From Lachnospiraceae bacterium (lineage in GTDB: Bacteria > Bacillota > Clostridia > Lachnospirales > Lachnospiraceae): a DNA stretch of 54,700 bases. Under the pieces are notes generated by a model that did not search any database, was not told the origin of the DNA, and saw only the letters and a program-made list of their open reading frames with translations. The DNA is taken from NCBI GenBank assembly GCA_011959925.1, contig BLMD01000280.1, positions 1 through 54,700 on the forward strand. Direction: 5' to 3'. Within the stretch, counting starts at the first letter, position 1. Each line of letters opens with the position of its first letter. The position numbers were made by a program, and so were the translations under genes. Below are positions 15,251-23,421 of this stretch, one piece after another.

Positions 15251-16675
15251 ATGAAGCAATCCGGCTACCGTACCACCTTTCACATATATTCCATATTCTT
15301 CTTGTCGCTGTTAGGGATGCTCCTTATGGTGTGCTGCCTTTTTGCCATGCTCATTACCGCGCCAAACCCGAACGGCAAAAATGTTCGCAGCGATTGGGCT
15401 AAAAATTTTACTTTAGATTTTTCGGACTACATTATCTTTGTAGACGGAAGCCCCACGGTAAAACAGACAGGCATAGAACGATTACAGGATAACCATATCG
15501 GACTGCAAATTTTGAACACCGCCGGAAATGAAGTATATGCGTGCCAAAAGCCTGGCAATGCACAGGACACTTACTCTAACGCTGACCTTTTACAGCTTAA
15601 TCAGACTGGACGCCTTGATACAGAGGATATGACTTCCTTTGTAGGTATTGTAACAGAGTGCAGAAAGGAATATGCCTATATTCTCCATTTCCCTATGAAC
15701 ATTCAAAAAGTAACCATGTACTTAAACGGGGAACGGTTTACAGGCGGGAAAAAAATTGTTTTCTCAACGATTGGCATTTTATTAGCAGTAATCATTTCTT
15801 TAGGGTTGGTATATGGTTTTCTTATGACAAAAACCATACGCAAATTGGTAACGTCTATACAGGATATTTCTAAACGCTGTTATCTTCCTGTTAAGGCAAA
15901 AGGCGCATTTAGGGATCTATACAATAGTCTGAATGAATTGGACGCGGGTGTAAAGACAAGCGATAAGCTGCGGGAGGAAACGGAAAATATGCGCCGGGAA
16001 TGGATTGCTAATATTACCCATGACTTAAAGACCCCACTATCCCCGATTAAAGGCTATGCGGAAGTTTTATATGATGATACAGAAAAAACAGCAGTTGAGT
16101 ACAGGCGGTATGCGGGCATTATGCTAAAAAACGCGGCATATATGGAAAATCTGATTGACGATTTAAAATTAACATGGCAATTAGAAAACGGCACACTTCC
16201 GGTAAACAGGCAGGAACGGAATATTGTCCGCTTCTTGCGGGAACTGTCCATTGATATATTGAACCGCCCCGAATACGAAAACCGCATGATTTTGTTCGAG
16301 TGCAGCGATAATATTACAGACGAAACAGCACTCTTATCCTTTGACACAAAGCTTTTTATAAGGGCGTTTCAAAATCTGATTATCAATGCGTTTGTGCATG
16401 GAACGAAAGATTCGGAAGTAACCATAAAAATCGGGGCTTCTGAAAGTGAGTTGACTATAAACGTATCAGACAATGGCGGCGGCATGAGTAATGTGGTGGC
16501 AGAACGATTATTTGAGCGATATTACAGAGGGGCAAATACGGAGAGCAAAACCGAGGGGACAGGCTTAGGGCTTGCAATCGCAAAGAACATTGTAGAGCTT
16601 CATGGCGGTACAATTTCAGTTCATAGTACCCACGGTGTTGGGACTTCTTTTCTTATCCGTTTTCCCGGCAATTAA
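15251..16675 (+). CDS. Sensor histidine kinase (EnvZ/VanS-like architecture)
   Basis: A 474-residue membrane kinase. Hydrophobic helices at about 13-36 and 169-193 flank an extracytoplasmic domain of about 130 residues. A HAMP linker follows. The H-box ITHDLKTPLSPIKGY has the phospho-accepting His257. The ATPase domain has N box NLIINAFVHG, G1 box VSDNGGGMS, and G2 box TEGTGLGLAIAKNI. All catalytic boxes are present, so the kinase looks intact although its response regulator is frameshifted. It starts directly after the regulator gene. The pairing with an FtsX exporter suggests sensing of an antimicrobial peptide or cell envelope damage, which is inference. Confidence 0.92.
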   Translation: MKQSGYRTTFHIYSIFFLSLLGMLLMVCCLFAMLITAPNPNGKNVRSDWAKNFTLDFSDYIIFVDGSPTVKQTGIERLQDNHIGLQILNTAGNEVYACQKPGNAQDTYSNADLLQLNQTGRLDTEDMTSFVGIVTECRKEYAYILHFPMNIQKVTMYLNGERFTGGKKIVFSTIGILLAVIISLGLVYGFLMTKTIRKLVTSIQDISKRCYLPVKAKGAFRDLYNSLNELDAGVKTSDKLREETENMRREWIANITHDLKTPLSPIKGYAEVLYDDTEKTAVEYRRYAGIMLKNAAYMENLIDDLKLTWQLENGTLPVNRQERNIVRFLRELSIDILNRPEYENRMILFECSDNITDETALLSFDTKLFIRAFQNLIINAFVHGTKDSEVTIKIGASESELTINVSDNGGGMSNVVAERLFERYYRGANTESKTEGTGLGLAIAKNIVELHGGTISVHSTHGVGTSFLIRFPGN

Positions 16676-16709
16676 GGTTAATTAAGGCAGGATAAAAATT
16701 TAATTAAGG
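16670..16709 (+). promoter_or_regulatory. Three AATTAAGG direct repeats (possible response regulator sites)
   Basis: AATTAAGG occurs at 16670-16677, 16680-16687 and 16702-16709, 10 and 22 bases apart, that is on one face of the helix. The first overlaps the kinase stop codon. OmpR-type regulators bind tandem repeats with such spacing. They lie upstream of the exporter genes and just before a terminator-like hairpin. Confidence 0.45.
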
Positions 16710-16753
16710 TTGACCGTTTACTATGTTAAGTGTAGGGACGGTCAACCTTTTTT
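16706..16753 (+). terminator. Rho-independent terminator or attenuator between kinase and permease
   Basis: AAGGTTGACCGT at 16706-16717 pairs perfectly with ACGGTCAACCTT at 16738-16749 across a 20-base loop, followed by a run of T through 16753. It could end the regulator-kinase transcript, leaving the exporter under separate control, or act as an attenuator ahead of a small ORF. Confidence 0.8.
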
Positions 16754-16778
16754 CTGTTTATAGACGAGGAGGTGGAAC

Positions 16779-16835
16779 ATGAAAAAGAAATCTGAAAGCA
16801 ATCGAAAATTCGTTGAAATGACGCATGGAAAGTAG
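16779..16835 (+). CDS. 18-residue ORF with strong ribosome site upstream of permease
   Basis: ATG at 16779 follows GAGGAGGTGGAAC, the best ribosome site in this region. It encodes a basic 18-residue peptide that starts MKKKSESNRKFVEM and ends at 16835, two bases before the permease GTG start. It could couple translation of the permease, which has a weaker site of its own, or be the leader of an attenuation system together with the hairpin at 16706-16753. It could also be the stub of a lost gene. Confidence 0.45.
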   Translation: MKKKSESNRKFVEMTHGK

Positions 16836-16837
16836 GT

Positions 16838-19339
16838 GTGGACTTGAAAATTATTCTAAAGTATATCTTAACAAACGTAAAAGAGCGTAAAGCAAGAACT
16901 CTCGTTATGCTTCTTTCAATCCTGCTGTCTGCTATGCTGCTGTTCGTTTCCTTTTCTATTGGCGTTTCTTATGAAAGCGCACAACGGAAAATGGCGTGCG
17001 GCATGGCGGGGAGGGCGACTGTTTCTGTTCAGAGTGTGGAGGGCGGTATTCATGCAGACGATATTCCCGCCTTGCCAGACATACAGACAAAAGCAGGCAT
17101 TGTAGAGGGTACTTCCCTTTACCATGAAAACGGATACTATGAAACGGTTGACCTCTTGGCGGCTGATATGGAAGCATTAAATCAAATCAATAAACCGCGA
17201 CTAATTGGTGACGGCGAAGTTACCGCATTTTCCGGCAATCAGATTATCTTGCCGGACAGGTTTACATCAAAATATGGCATAGAAAAAGGCGATACTGTTA
17301 CATTACAAATAAATGGTTCGCCAGTGGATTTTGAAGTAGCGGAAATTGCCGCTTATGACACAGTTTTCCTGCGTCACACAAGGGGTGCAACAGCACTTCT
17401 GCCTTTGGAAACCATAAAAGAAGTTTTGGGGTGGGAGGACGGTTATAGCGAAATTCTGATTGACCCCGCCCCAAATAGTACAACAGGAAATCTTATTTCT
17501 GAACTGAAAAATGCTCTTGATAACGGAAAGTACCGGGTATCGGAGGTTGTCAATGAATCGCAGACAGCCGCCGACGCAAGGCAGAAATCCCTGCCTTTCT
17601 TTCTAATCAGTTTCTTTTCATTAACTATGAGTATTTTTATCATTTACAGCAGCTATAAAGTCATTACCTTAGACCGTTTACCGATTATTGGCACATTCCG
17701 CAGTATCGGCGCGACAGAAAAGACCGTAACCCGTATTCTGCTTTTAGAAAGCCTGTTTTACGGCTGCACAGGCGGGTTGATTGGTATTCCTGTTGGTATG
17801 ATTGTATTAAAAGGCATCTTGCAGGGAATGGGCAAATCATTATCGCAGGGAATTGTAATCCCTGTTGTTATCTCTGTTCCCGGCGTTATTCTTTCTTTTG
17901 CAGTTGCGGTGATCGTGTCTTTGTGTTCGGCATGGCTGCCTGTCCGCAGGGCAAGCCGGCTACCGATAAAAGATATTGTCTTAGGTACGGTAGAGGAAAA
18001 GCATATTCCGCGTCCTCTGATTATCAGAATAGGGATTGTATTGTTTATCGTGTCCGCTTTGTTGCCGCACTTTGCGTCCGGCACTATGCTTTATCTTGCG
18101 GGTGGTTTTTCCCTGTTAGGTCTGATTGCTGCTACTATCCTTGTGATACCGATTTTCACAAATATAGCAAGCGCAGGATTGGAGCGCTTCTATGGTGCGG
18201 TAGCAGGAAATGAGGGCAGGATTGCCACCCGCAACATGAAAGATAATAAGAATGTCACGCAGAATATTACGCTACTGTTCATCAGCATATCAGCGATTAT
18301 TGCAATCCGTGTAGTGGGGAATTTTGTGACAACTTATATCAGCGACGTATTTCATGGCGCAGAGCTTCAAGGTTTTGCCGACGGACACATGAAGCCGGAA
18401 TTTGTGGAACAGGTAAAAGAGATGGACGGAGCAGAAAAAGTATTACCTCTTTATGTATTTAAGAACAATGTACAGGGGAATCGTGAACCCATTTCCCGTT
18501 TAGAGGGAACGGATAATTTGGAATGGTATAATTCCATGTTTGCACTTCATTACACGGATCGTCACATGAGTGAACAGGCTGCGCTCTCTTTTGCTTCTGG
18601 TGAACGGGCAGTAATTATAAACGAAGATTGCATGAAGCGGGGCGGTTTTTCCATAGGCGATACGATTACGCTGTCAAATGGAACAAACGGAAATTCCTAT
18701 GTAGTGGCAGGCAGTTTCAAATCAAGGGCAACTGATGTGGAAGCAGTCATTCCATCTATGTACGCCGTATCTGACTTTGGCGCGTCTGACTATGACCTTT
18801 TAGCTTATACCGCCGCAGACCCCGACGCAATCATGGTACAGATACGGGCTTTGTTTGGGGAAACCTCAAATTGGAGCCGTACCGTGGAGGAATTTAATAA
18901 CGACGCGCTCGCAACTGTTGGCGCATTTTTACAGCCAATGCACAGCATGACCTATTTTATCCTGCTGCTTGCGACTGTCGGCGTTATCAATAATCTTTTA
19001 ATCAACTATATACAAAAGCGGCGTACCATTGCCATGTATAAATCCATTGGACTAAGTAACCGTCAAAACAGAAAGATGACACTGATAGAGGGCTTTTCTT
19101 CCGGGCTTATCGGCGCTGTCATTGCTATTGTTGTTTCTTACATGGAAATACAGACTATTTTCCTTGTTGCGGCACCCAAAATTTCAATGACACCGGAACT
19201 GGACATTTGGACATTTCTCGTTGCGGGAACATTAGGAATTATCGTCACCCTGCTTGGCTCCATAGTACCAATTTTTAAAAGCCGAAAAATGAAACTGGTG
19301 GAAGAAATAAAATTTGAGATAGGAGGTCTTGCCAAATGA
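16838..19339 (+). CDS. Large FtsX/MacB-type ABC transporter permease
   Basis: An 833-residue permease with about ten membrane helices and two FtsX domains. The first helix (about 18-40) is followed by a 200-residue extracytoplasmic domain. Helices near 250-370 form the first FtsX unit (FRSIGATEKTVTRILLLESL). Further helices lie at 395-490, a second outside domain follows, and a last FtsX unit has IAMYKSIGLSNRQNRKMTLI. The start is the GTG at 16838, in line with the MDLKIILKYIL N-terminus and close behind the 18-residue ORF. It overlaps the ATPase gene by four bases, so they form one transporter. Such permeases export lipids or peptides, or pull on the envelope; the adjacent sensor kinase points to a stress or antibiotic role. 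Confidence 0.92.
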   Translation: MDLKIILKYILTNVKERKARTLVMLLSILLSAMLLFVSFSIGVSYESAQRKMACGMAGRATVSVQSVEGGIHADDIPALPDIQTKAGIVEGTSLYHENGYYETVDLLAADMEALNQINKPRLIGDGEVTAFSGNQIILPDRFTSKYGIEKGDTVTLQINGSPVDFEVAEIAAYDTVFLRHTRGATALLPLETIKEVLGWEDGYSEILIDPAPNSTTGNLISELKNALDNGKYRVSEVVNESQTAADARQKSLPFFLISFFSLTMSIFIIYSSYKVITLDRLPIIGTFRSIGATEKTVTRILLLESLFYGCTGGLIGIPVGMIVLKGILQGMGKSLSQGIVIPVVISVPGVILSFAVAVIVSLCSAWLPVRRASRLPIKDIVLGTVEEKHIPRPLIIRIGIVLFIVSALLPHFASGTMLYLAGGFSLLGLIAATILVIPIFTNIASAGLERFYGAVAGNEGRIATRNMKDNKNVTQNITLLFISISAIIAIRVVGNFVTTYISDVFHGAELQGFADGHMKPEFVEQVKEMDGAEKVLPLYVFKNNVQGNREPISRLEGTDNLEWYNSMFALHYTDRHMSEQAALSFASGERAVIINEDCMKRGGFSIGDTITLSNGTNGNSYVVAGSFKSRATDVEAVIPSMYAVSDFGASDYDLLAYTAADPDAIMVQIRALFGETSNWSRTVEEFNNDALATVGAFLQPMHSMTYFILLLATVGVINNLLINYIQKRRTIAMYKSIGLSNRQNRKMTLIEGFSSGLIGAVIAIVVSYMEIQTIFLVAAPKISMTPELDIWTFLVAGTLGIIVTLLGSIVPIFKSRKMKLVEEIKFEIGGLAK

Positions 19340-20022
19340 ACATATTAACAGAGGAAGTTGCCATTGAGGGCAAAAATATAATTAAAGACTTTCAGCTTAG
19401 TGATACCAAAACAAGAGTGCTGAAAAACATATCGCTGAAAGTGATACAGGGTGAATTTGTTTCCATCATGGGACAGTCCGGCTCTGGAAAAAGTACGCTG
19501 CTTTATATTCTCGGAGGGCTTGATGTACCTACAAGCGGCTCTGTCTTTATGAACGGCATGGATATTTCAAAATTCAATGATGAAAAAATGAGCCGGATAA
19601 GGCGGCAGAATATAGGATTTGTTTTTCAGTTTTACAACCTTATCCCCAACTTGAATGTGGCAGAAAATATCATGCTTCCGCTTTTGTTGGACGGAAAGAA
19701 AATGCGGGACTACAAAAAACCTCTGAAAGATATTTTAGAGGTAGTCGGCTTATCGGACAAACGAGGGCATACACCCCGCGAATTGTCCGGGGGACAACAG
19801 CAACGTGTGGCAATCGCCCGCGCACTAATTGGAAATCCCGAAATCCTGTTTGCAGACGAACCTACGGGAAACCTTGATAGTCATACAGGAGCAGAGATAA
19901 TGAGTTTGTTGCAGCGTATCAACAAGGAACGCGGACAGACAATTATCATGGTTACTCATTCACCGGAAGCGGCGAAAAGCAGCAACCGTGTTATCACCGT
20001 AAGTGACGGACTGCTTCAATAA
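19336..20022 (+). CDS. ABC transporter ATPase (LolD/MacB type)
   Basis: A 228-residue ATPase. Walker [11 protein letters not shown]-loop in [12 protein letters not shown], signature LSGGQQQR, Walker [11 protein letters not shown]-loop NLDS and H-loop VTHSPE are all present. The ATGA overlap with the permease gene shows translational coupling. The protein is the motor of the exporter; it is the last intact gene before the cut integrase. Confidence 0.95.
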   Translation: MNILTEEVAIEGKNIIKDFQLSDTKTRVLKNISLKVIQGEFVSIMGQSGSGKSTLLYILGGLDVPTSGSVFMNGMDISKFNDEKMSRIRRQNIGFVFQFYNLIPNLNVAENIMLPLLLDGKKMRDYKKPLKDILEVVGLSDKRGHTPRELSGGQQQRVAIARALIGNPEILFADEPTGNLDSHTGAEIMSLLQRINKERGQTIIMVTHSPEAAKSSNRVITVSDGLLQ

Positions 20023-20045
20023 CCACACCATTTAGCCGAATAAAA

Positions 20046-20201
20046 ATGCAATCTGCCGGACGACGGCAAAGAAACATTGATGACCTTGTGATCTGCAAGC
20101 CTAACGGAGCGCCCCAAGCCGCCAACTGGATTTCAACCGGCTTTGGTAAACTGCTGGCGGGCCTCGATATGCCGCATATCCGCTACCATGACTTACGGCA
20201 C
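20046..20201 (+). pseudogene. Tyrosine integrase, central piece (left of insertion)
   Basis: From about residue 10 of this frame the product reads LVICKPNGAPQAANWISTGF, then DMPHIRYHDLRH, a tyrosine recombinase up to the HxxR motif. The normal next residues are TAATNM. Here the reading is broken after the CAC codon at 20199-20201 by foreign DNA. The N-terminal domain is also absent upstream, so the gene was already truncated there or the ABC operon replaced it. The matching downstream half is at 25095-25265. Confidence 0.9.
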
Positions 20202-20300
20202 CCGTATGTCAAGCCCACGACAAAAAAATTTATAACTTTTATTGAAGTTTTTCGGGCAGCTTCATAGCTGCCCATAGCTGTTTCAAATGGGTGTTCACGG

Positions 20301-20496
20301 TTATACCTCCTTTTCGGATTCCTTAGTTTCTAAGAAATCCTGTGTTGCATATTCAATCTCAATCCGATCTCCTGGAAAGACGTAAACTTTGTTGATAAGC
20401 CGGTCAATCAGAGCTTTCGTCAGCATGTTGGCGTTTCCGACTTCCTGCACAATTTCCTGTTGTTTCAGCTTAATCTCATAATCACTTTTCCTATAA
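20301..20496 (-). pseudogene. C-terminal remnant of a large serine recombinase
   Basis: The minus strand reads SDYEIKLKQQEIVQEVGNAN, then LIDRLINKVYVFPGDRIEIE and YATQDFLETKESEKEV before TAA at 20301-20303. This is the tail of recombinases that move clostridial mobilizable elements. The catalytic N-terminal domain and zinc-ribbon part are gone; homology stops near 20496. Position at the left edge of the inserted element supports that this was its own recombinase. Confidence 0.85.
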
Positions 20497-20547
20497 ATTC
20501 ACAGCTGATTAGGAAAAAAGAGTCGATAACACAAGGGGTCTTGTGTG

Positions 20548-20754
20548 CTATCGGCTCTGCGTCTGTGCGTCTGGCTCTTTGATAACAGTAACTTCTAAAT
20601 GTTTGATATTTACAAGAAATTCCTTTTTGCATTTCGGGCAAAACAATGGAAAATTCTCTAAAACTGAATCTGTTCTGATTTTTGTACGGGTTTTACTCTG
20701 ACATATTGGACACAGCACCCAATGTTCAAGCTGCATGGCATATCTCTTTTCCAT
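20548..20754 (-). CDS. Cysteine-rich KTR domain protein
   Basis: A 68-residue small protein with two CPxC knuckles (LCPICQSKTRTKIR and LFCPKCKKEFLV), likely a zinc ribbon. The KTR motif and the ending IKEPDAQTQSR match the small Cys-rich KTR family found on Firmicutes mobile elements. The function of the family is not known. The start may instead be the Met at 20736, six codons in; neither has a strong ribosome site. Confidence 0.8.
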   Translation of the reverse strand: MEKRYAMQLEHWVLCPICQSKTRTKIRTDSVLENFPLFCPKCKKEFLVNIKHLEVTVIKEPDAQTQSR

Positions 20755-20760
20755 AGGCAG

Positions 20761-20928
20761 TTACTTTGTAACAATGGGTTTTCCATCTTTATCAATTAAA
20801 GGACAGATACCAGCACCCGCACCAAACTTTGCAACAAGATAATTGACACCGGTTTCTTTATCTACCACCACATAAAACCCCTTTACACTTCCAGCGGTTT
20901 CGGTAATTTCAAATCTCTTATTTTCCAT
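20761..20928 (-). CDS. DUF6440-like small protein
   Basis: A 55-residue ORF starting MENKRFEITETAGSVKGFYV and ending DKDGKPIVTK, preceded by a perfect GGAGGT. It contains NYLVAKFGAGAGICPLIDKD, the pattern I recall for the DUF6440 family, whose role is unknown. It sits between the KTR gene and the ABC permease on the same strand and is probably the next gene of that operon. Confidence 0.8.
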   Translation of the reverse strand: MENKRFEITETAGSVKGFYVVVDKETGVNYLVAKFGAGAGICPLIDKDGKPIVTK

Positions 20929-20956
20929 ATAGATACCTCCTAACTATTCAAAAAAA

Positions 20957-21604
20957 TCAAATTTCTTGCTTTGCAAAAATACGATAACTGATTTGATACA
21001 TCACATAGCACCACGCTAATGCCAAAAGCGGAGAGCAACAGAGAAGAATAAACACAAGCTGATCGGTCAGCGCAACTCCTAATGTAGCAAGAAGCTGATA
21101 TACTCCAAAACAAATCCCTGCCGGAATAAGGAAAGATACCAACAACAGGACGCGGCCTCTTTCTGCTCCAAACTTGAATACAAGAGGAATTGACATACTA
21201 CCAAAAATCAGAGCAATTACCCATGAAATCAAGGTCAAAAATAAAAGTTCTCCAATCCCTATAAGGTCAAGCGTGATTTTATTTGAGATAAGGCCGCCGA
21301 TAGAACCAACAACCAGTCCAAAGAGGCTGCCAACAGCGCAGAAGATAGCCAGTACAATAAATTTTCCGCCCACCAATTCTTTCTTGGAAACTGGCATAAT
21401 CATGGCATATCGTGTCCACTTAGAATTATCGTCAAAAGAGAAAGTTGTTACAATCATCATGCTACACAGAATGGCGCACACAAAGATATAACCTTCAACA
21501 CCAGAAAACGGGATAAGGGCAATAGCAAAAACCAAAAGGATGAACAACATAGATTTGGCATTATAACCGATATTCAATAAATCTTTCAAAACAAGGCTTT
21601 TCAT
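20957..21604 (-). CDS. ABC-2 type transporter permease
   Basis: A 215-residue membrane protein with six hydrophobic segments. The opening SLVLKDLLNIGYNAKSMLFI and the loop with RYAMIMPVSKKELVGGKFIV are typical of small ABC-2 permeases. It overlaps the ATPase gene by four bases, so the two assemble as one exporter under the GntR gene upstream. It resembles the permeases of YtrBCDEF-type systems that respond to cell-wall antibiotics. Substrate unknown. Confidence 0.88.
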   Translation of the reverse strand: MKSLVLKDLLNIGYNAKSMLFILLVFAIALIPFSGVEGYIFVCAILCSMMIVTTFSFDDNSKWTRYAMIMPVSKKELVGGKFIVLAIFCAVGSLFGLVVGSIGGLISNKITLDLIGIGELLFLTLISWVIALIFGSMSIPLVFKFGAERGRVLLLVSFLIPAGICFGVYQLLATLGVALTDQLVFILLCCSPLLALAWCYVMYQISYRIFAKQEI

Positions 21605-22461
21605 TTAGCTTGATCTCCTTTCACATACAGCAGCAGAATATCATCAATCGTTGCATCATCCACTACGGCATTTTTATATTTTCTTTTGGCCTTTTCCTTA
21701 TCAGCTACCAGAACATTCCATTGGTAATCGTCTTTACGGTAGGCCAGAATTTCGTCTTTGTCCAACTGATCGAACAGAGCTGCCCCACAGCGAATAATAC
21801 CGTAGTTATAACGGAGTTCATCTTTCGTTTTGCAGAAAAGGACTTTTCCTTGATGAATAAAAGTAATATAGTCTGCAACTTTTTCTAAATCCGTTGTGAT
21901 ATGCGAGGACATCAAAATAGAATGTGTTTCATCCTGCACAAAGTCGAGGAACACCTCAAGAATATCATCCCGCATTACAGGATCAAGTCCACTGGTGGCT
22001 TCATCTAAAATAAGCATCTTCGGTTTATGTGAGAGTGCGAAGGCAATGCACAGCTTCATTTTCATACCTTTGGATAAAGTTTTGATTTCTTTATCCAAAG
22101 GGAGCTGAAAGTGTTTCAGATATTCCTGATATAAATGTGCATCCCACTGTTTGTAGGCCGTTCTACCGATTTTTCCGACTTTGGCAGGGGTGAGAGTTTC
22201 ATAGAAGTTAATCCCATCGAACACCACTCCAATATCCTCTTTGAGCTGTTTCGATCCCGATAACTCCTGCCCCCAAAAAGTGACAGTTCCCTCGTCCTTA
22301 TAGATTAAATCAAGAATGGCATTGATAGTCGTACTTTTTCCAGCTCCATTTTCACCAATCAACCCCATAATTGCTCCTTTGGGAACCGAAAACGAAACAT
22401 GATCTAATTTGAAGCCATCGTATTGTTTTGTTAGGTTATTAACCTGCAAAATAGAGTCCAT
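21601..22461 (-). CDS. ABC transporter ATPase of a GntR-controlled exporter
   Basis: A 286-residue ATPase. Walker A GENGAGKST, signature LSKGMKMKL in place of LSGGQ (common in this branch), Walker B MLILDEATSGLD, and H-loop MSSHI are visible. A C-terminal domain of about 80 residues follows, as in YtrB-like proteins. The start is two bases after the GntR stop, and it overlaps the permease gene. Confidence 0.93.
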   Translation of the reverse strand: MDSILQVNNLTKQYDGFKLDHVSFSVPKGAIMGLIGENGAGKSTTINAILDLIYKDEGTVTFWGQELSGSKQLKEDIGVVFDGINFYETLTPAKVGKIGRTAYKQWDAHLYQEYLKHFQLPLDKEIKTLSKGMKMKLCIAFALSHKPKMLILDEATSGLDPVMRDDILEVFLDFVQDETHSILMSSHITTDLEKVADYITFIHQGKVLFCKTKDELRYNYGIIRCGAALFDQLDKDEILAYRKDDYQWNVLVADKEKAKRKYKNAVVDDATIDDILLLYVKGDQAK

Positions 22462-22463
22462 AG

Positions 22464-22841
22464 TTAATCCTCCTCTTGATAAAACATCGTCAGTAATTCA
22501 ACCAATTTTTCTAACGATATTCCACTTGTTCGGCCAATATCAGCCGCTTCCTGCAAATGTTCTTCAGCCAATCTCTGCTGTTCTTCTTGATAAAAGTCTT
22601 TGTTCTGTGCCGACACAAAACTGCCTCGACCAACTGTTGTTTCTATAAACCCGTCCCGCTGCAAATCTTCATACGCCTTTTGGACGGTAATGACACTCAC
22701 ATGAATGGATTTTGCCAGTGCCCGCATAGAGGGAATCGGGTCGCCAGTTTTCAGTTCACCACTCATAATCATGGCTTTTATCTGCGAAGTTATTTGCTCA
22801 TAGATTGGCTTGCTGGTATTGCTACTTATTATAATTTCCAC
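22464..22841 (-). CDS. GntR-family repressor (YtrA subfamily)
   Basis: A 125-residue one-component regulator. The winged helix is clear: PIYEQITSQIKAMIMSGELK, PSMRALAKSIHVSVITVQKA, then YEDLQRDGFIETTVGRGSFV. The C-terminal part is only about 50 residues, which defines the YtrA subgroup. The start is the GTG at 22841 (AGGAGG seven bases before); a longer frame upstream would run through the promoter. It is the first gene of the operon with the ABC ATPase and permease, and probably represses it through a site near 22861-22885. Confidence 0.9.
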   Translation of the reverse strand: MEIIISSNTSKPIYEQITSQIKAMIMSGELKTGDPIPSMRALAKSIHVSVITVQKAYEDLQRDGFIETTVGRGSFVSAQNKDFYQEEQQRLAEEHLQEAADIGRTSGISLEKLVELLTMFYQEED

Positions 22842-22884
22842 TACGCCCCTCCTTTGTTTTATAGTGTGCTTATTGAACAAGTAC

Positions 22885-22913
22885 ATTATACACAAGTTGG
22901 GTGGCCTTGTCAA
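22885..22913 (-). promoter_or_regulatory. Perfect consensus sigma-A promoter of the GntR-ABC operon
   Basis: On the minus strand TTGACA (22913-22908) and TATAAT (22890-22885) are separated by exactly 17 bases. Downstream, between the -10 and the gene, a spaced dyad (GTAC..GTTCAATAAGC) is the likely GntR operator. A perfect promoter needs a repressor, in line with the gene it drives. Confidence 0.9.
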
Positions 22914-22956
22914 CAAAAGTATGTCAATAAATGAGGATAAACTACTGGCAAGCAAT

Positions 22957-23017
22957 GCAATCTTCCGTAAGATTGCGTATTTTGGCAGGAATCCCTTTCC
23001 GGTATTCCTGCCAAAAT
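22957..23017. repeat. Two adjacent hairpins between mobilization remnant and cargo
   Basis: First hairpin: GCAATCTT-ccgt-AAGATTGC at 22957-22976. Second: ATTTTGGCAGGAAT (22979-22992) pairs perfectly with ATTCCTGCCAAAAT (23004-23017) over an 11-base loop. Only two bases separate them. Neither has a T run, so a simple terminator is not the best fit. They could be an origin-of-transfer or replication-origin structure, or the leftover of an inserted cargo boundary. Confidence 0.7.
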
Positions 23018-23053
23018 GCTTGTTGGTGACATATCCCCAAACCCCTGAGATCA

Positions 23054-23353
23054 TCACCTGCGGTAATGGCTGCGCGTTCCGTTAGAACGCCGAAAAACAA
23101 AAGAGAGCTGTTTTAAGTTGAACACCTTCGCCCAGCGTTCATACCCCGGACCTTTGCCGGAACGGATCGCCGCCTCAATATCCACCAGCAGCCCGACTTT
23201 GGAAACCGGCTTTTGTGGGGAGGTACGGCGGGGCTCCGCCGTCCGCGTGCCGGCGATCCGTTCTTTCAGCACCCCAGGCTCATGGAACTGCAGGTAAGCA
23301 AACAGGTCCGCCTCCCTCGCCGCCTGAATCTGCTCTTTGCTTACGCCGGGCAT
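23054..23353 (-). pseudogene. Fused remnant of primase-like and relaxase-like proteins
   Basis: A 99-residue frame made of two unrelated pieces. The first 35 residues (VSKEQIQAAREADLFAYLQF) match the start of element-borne DUF3991/primase-like proteins. From about residue 50 the text changes to KVGLLVDIEAAIRSGKGPGY and ERWAKVFNLKQLS, a segment found inside large mobilization relaxases. A deletion that joined the two genes would give this. It then drifts into unrelated sequence and stops. No function is expected. Confidence 0.6.
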
Positions 23354-23421
23354 AGTGCCGGCACAGAATTTCTTTTCATCGTGCCCCGCCTCCTGTGATG
23401 AAAAAAGACGCCCGAAGGCGC

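Noticed and set aside
22464-23057. Long form of the GntR gene (197 codons)
   Set aside because: The extension runs through the perfect promoter; the GTG at 22841 has the ribosome site and matches the family length.
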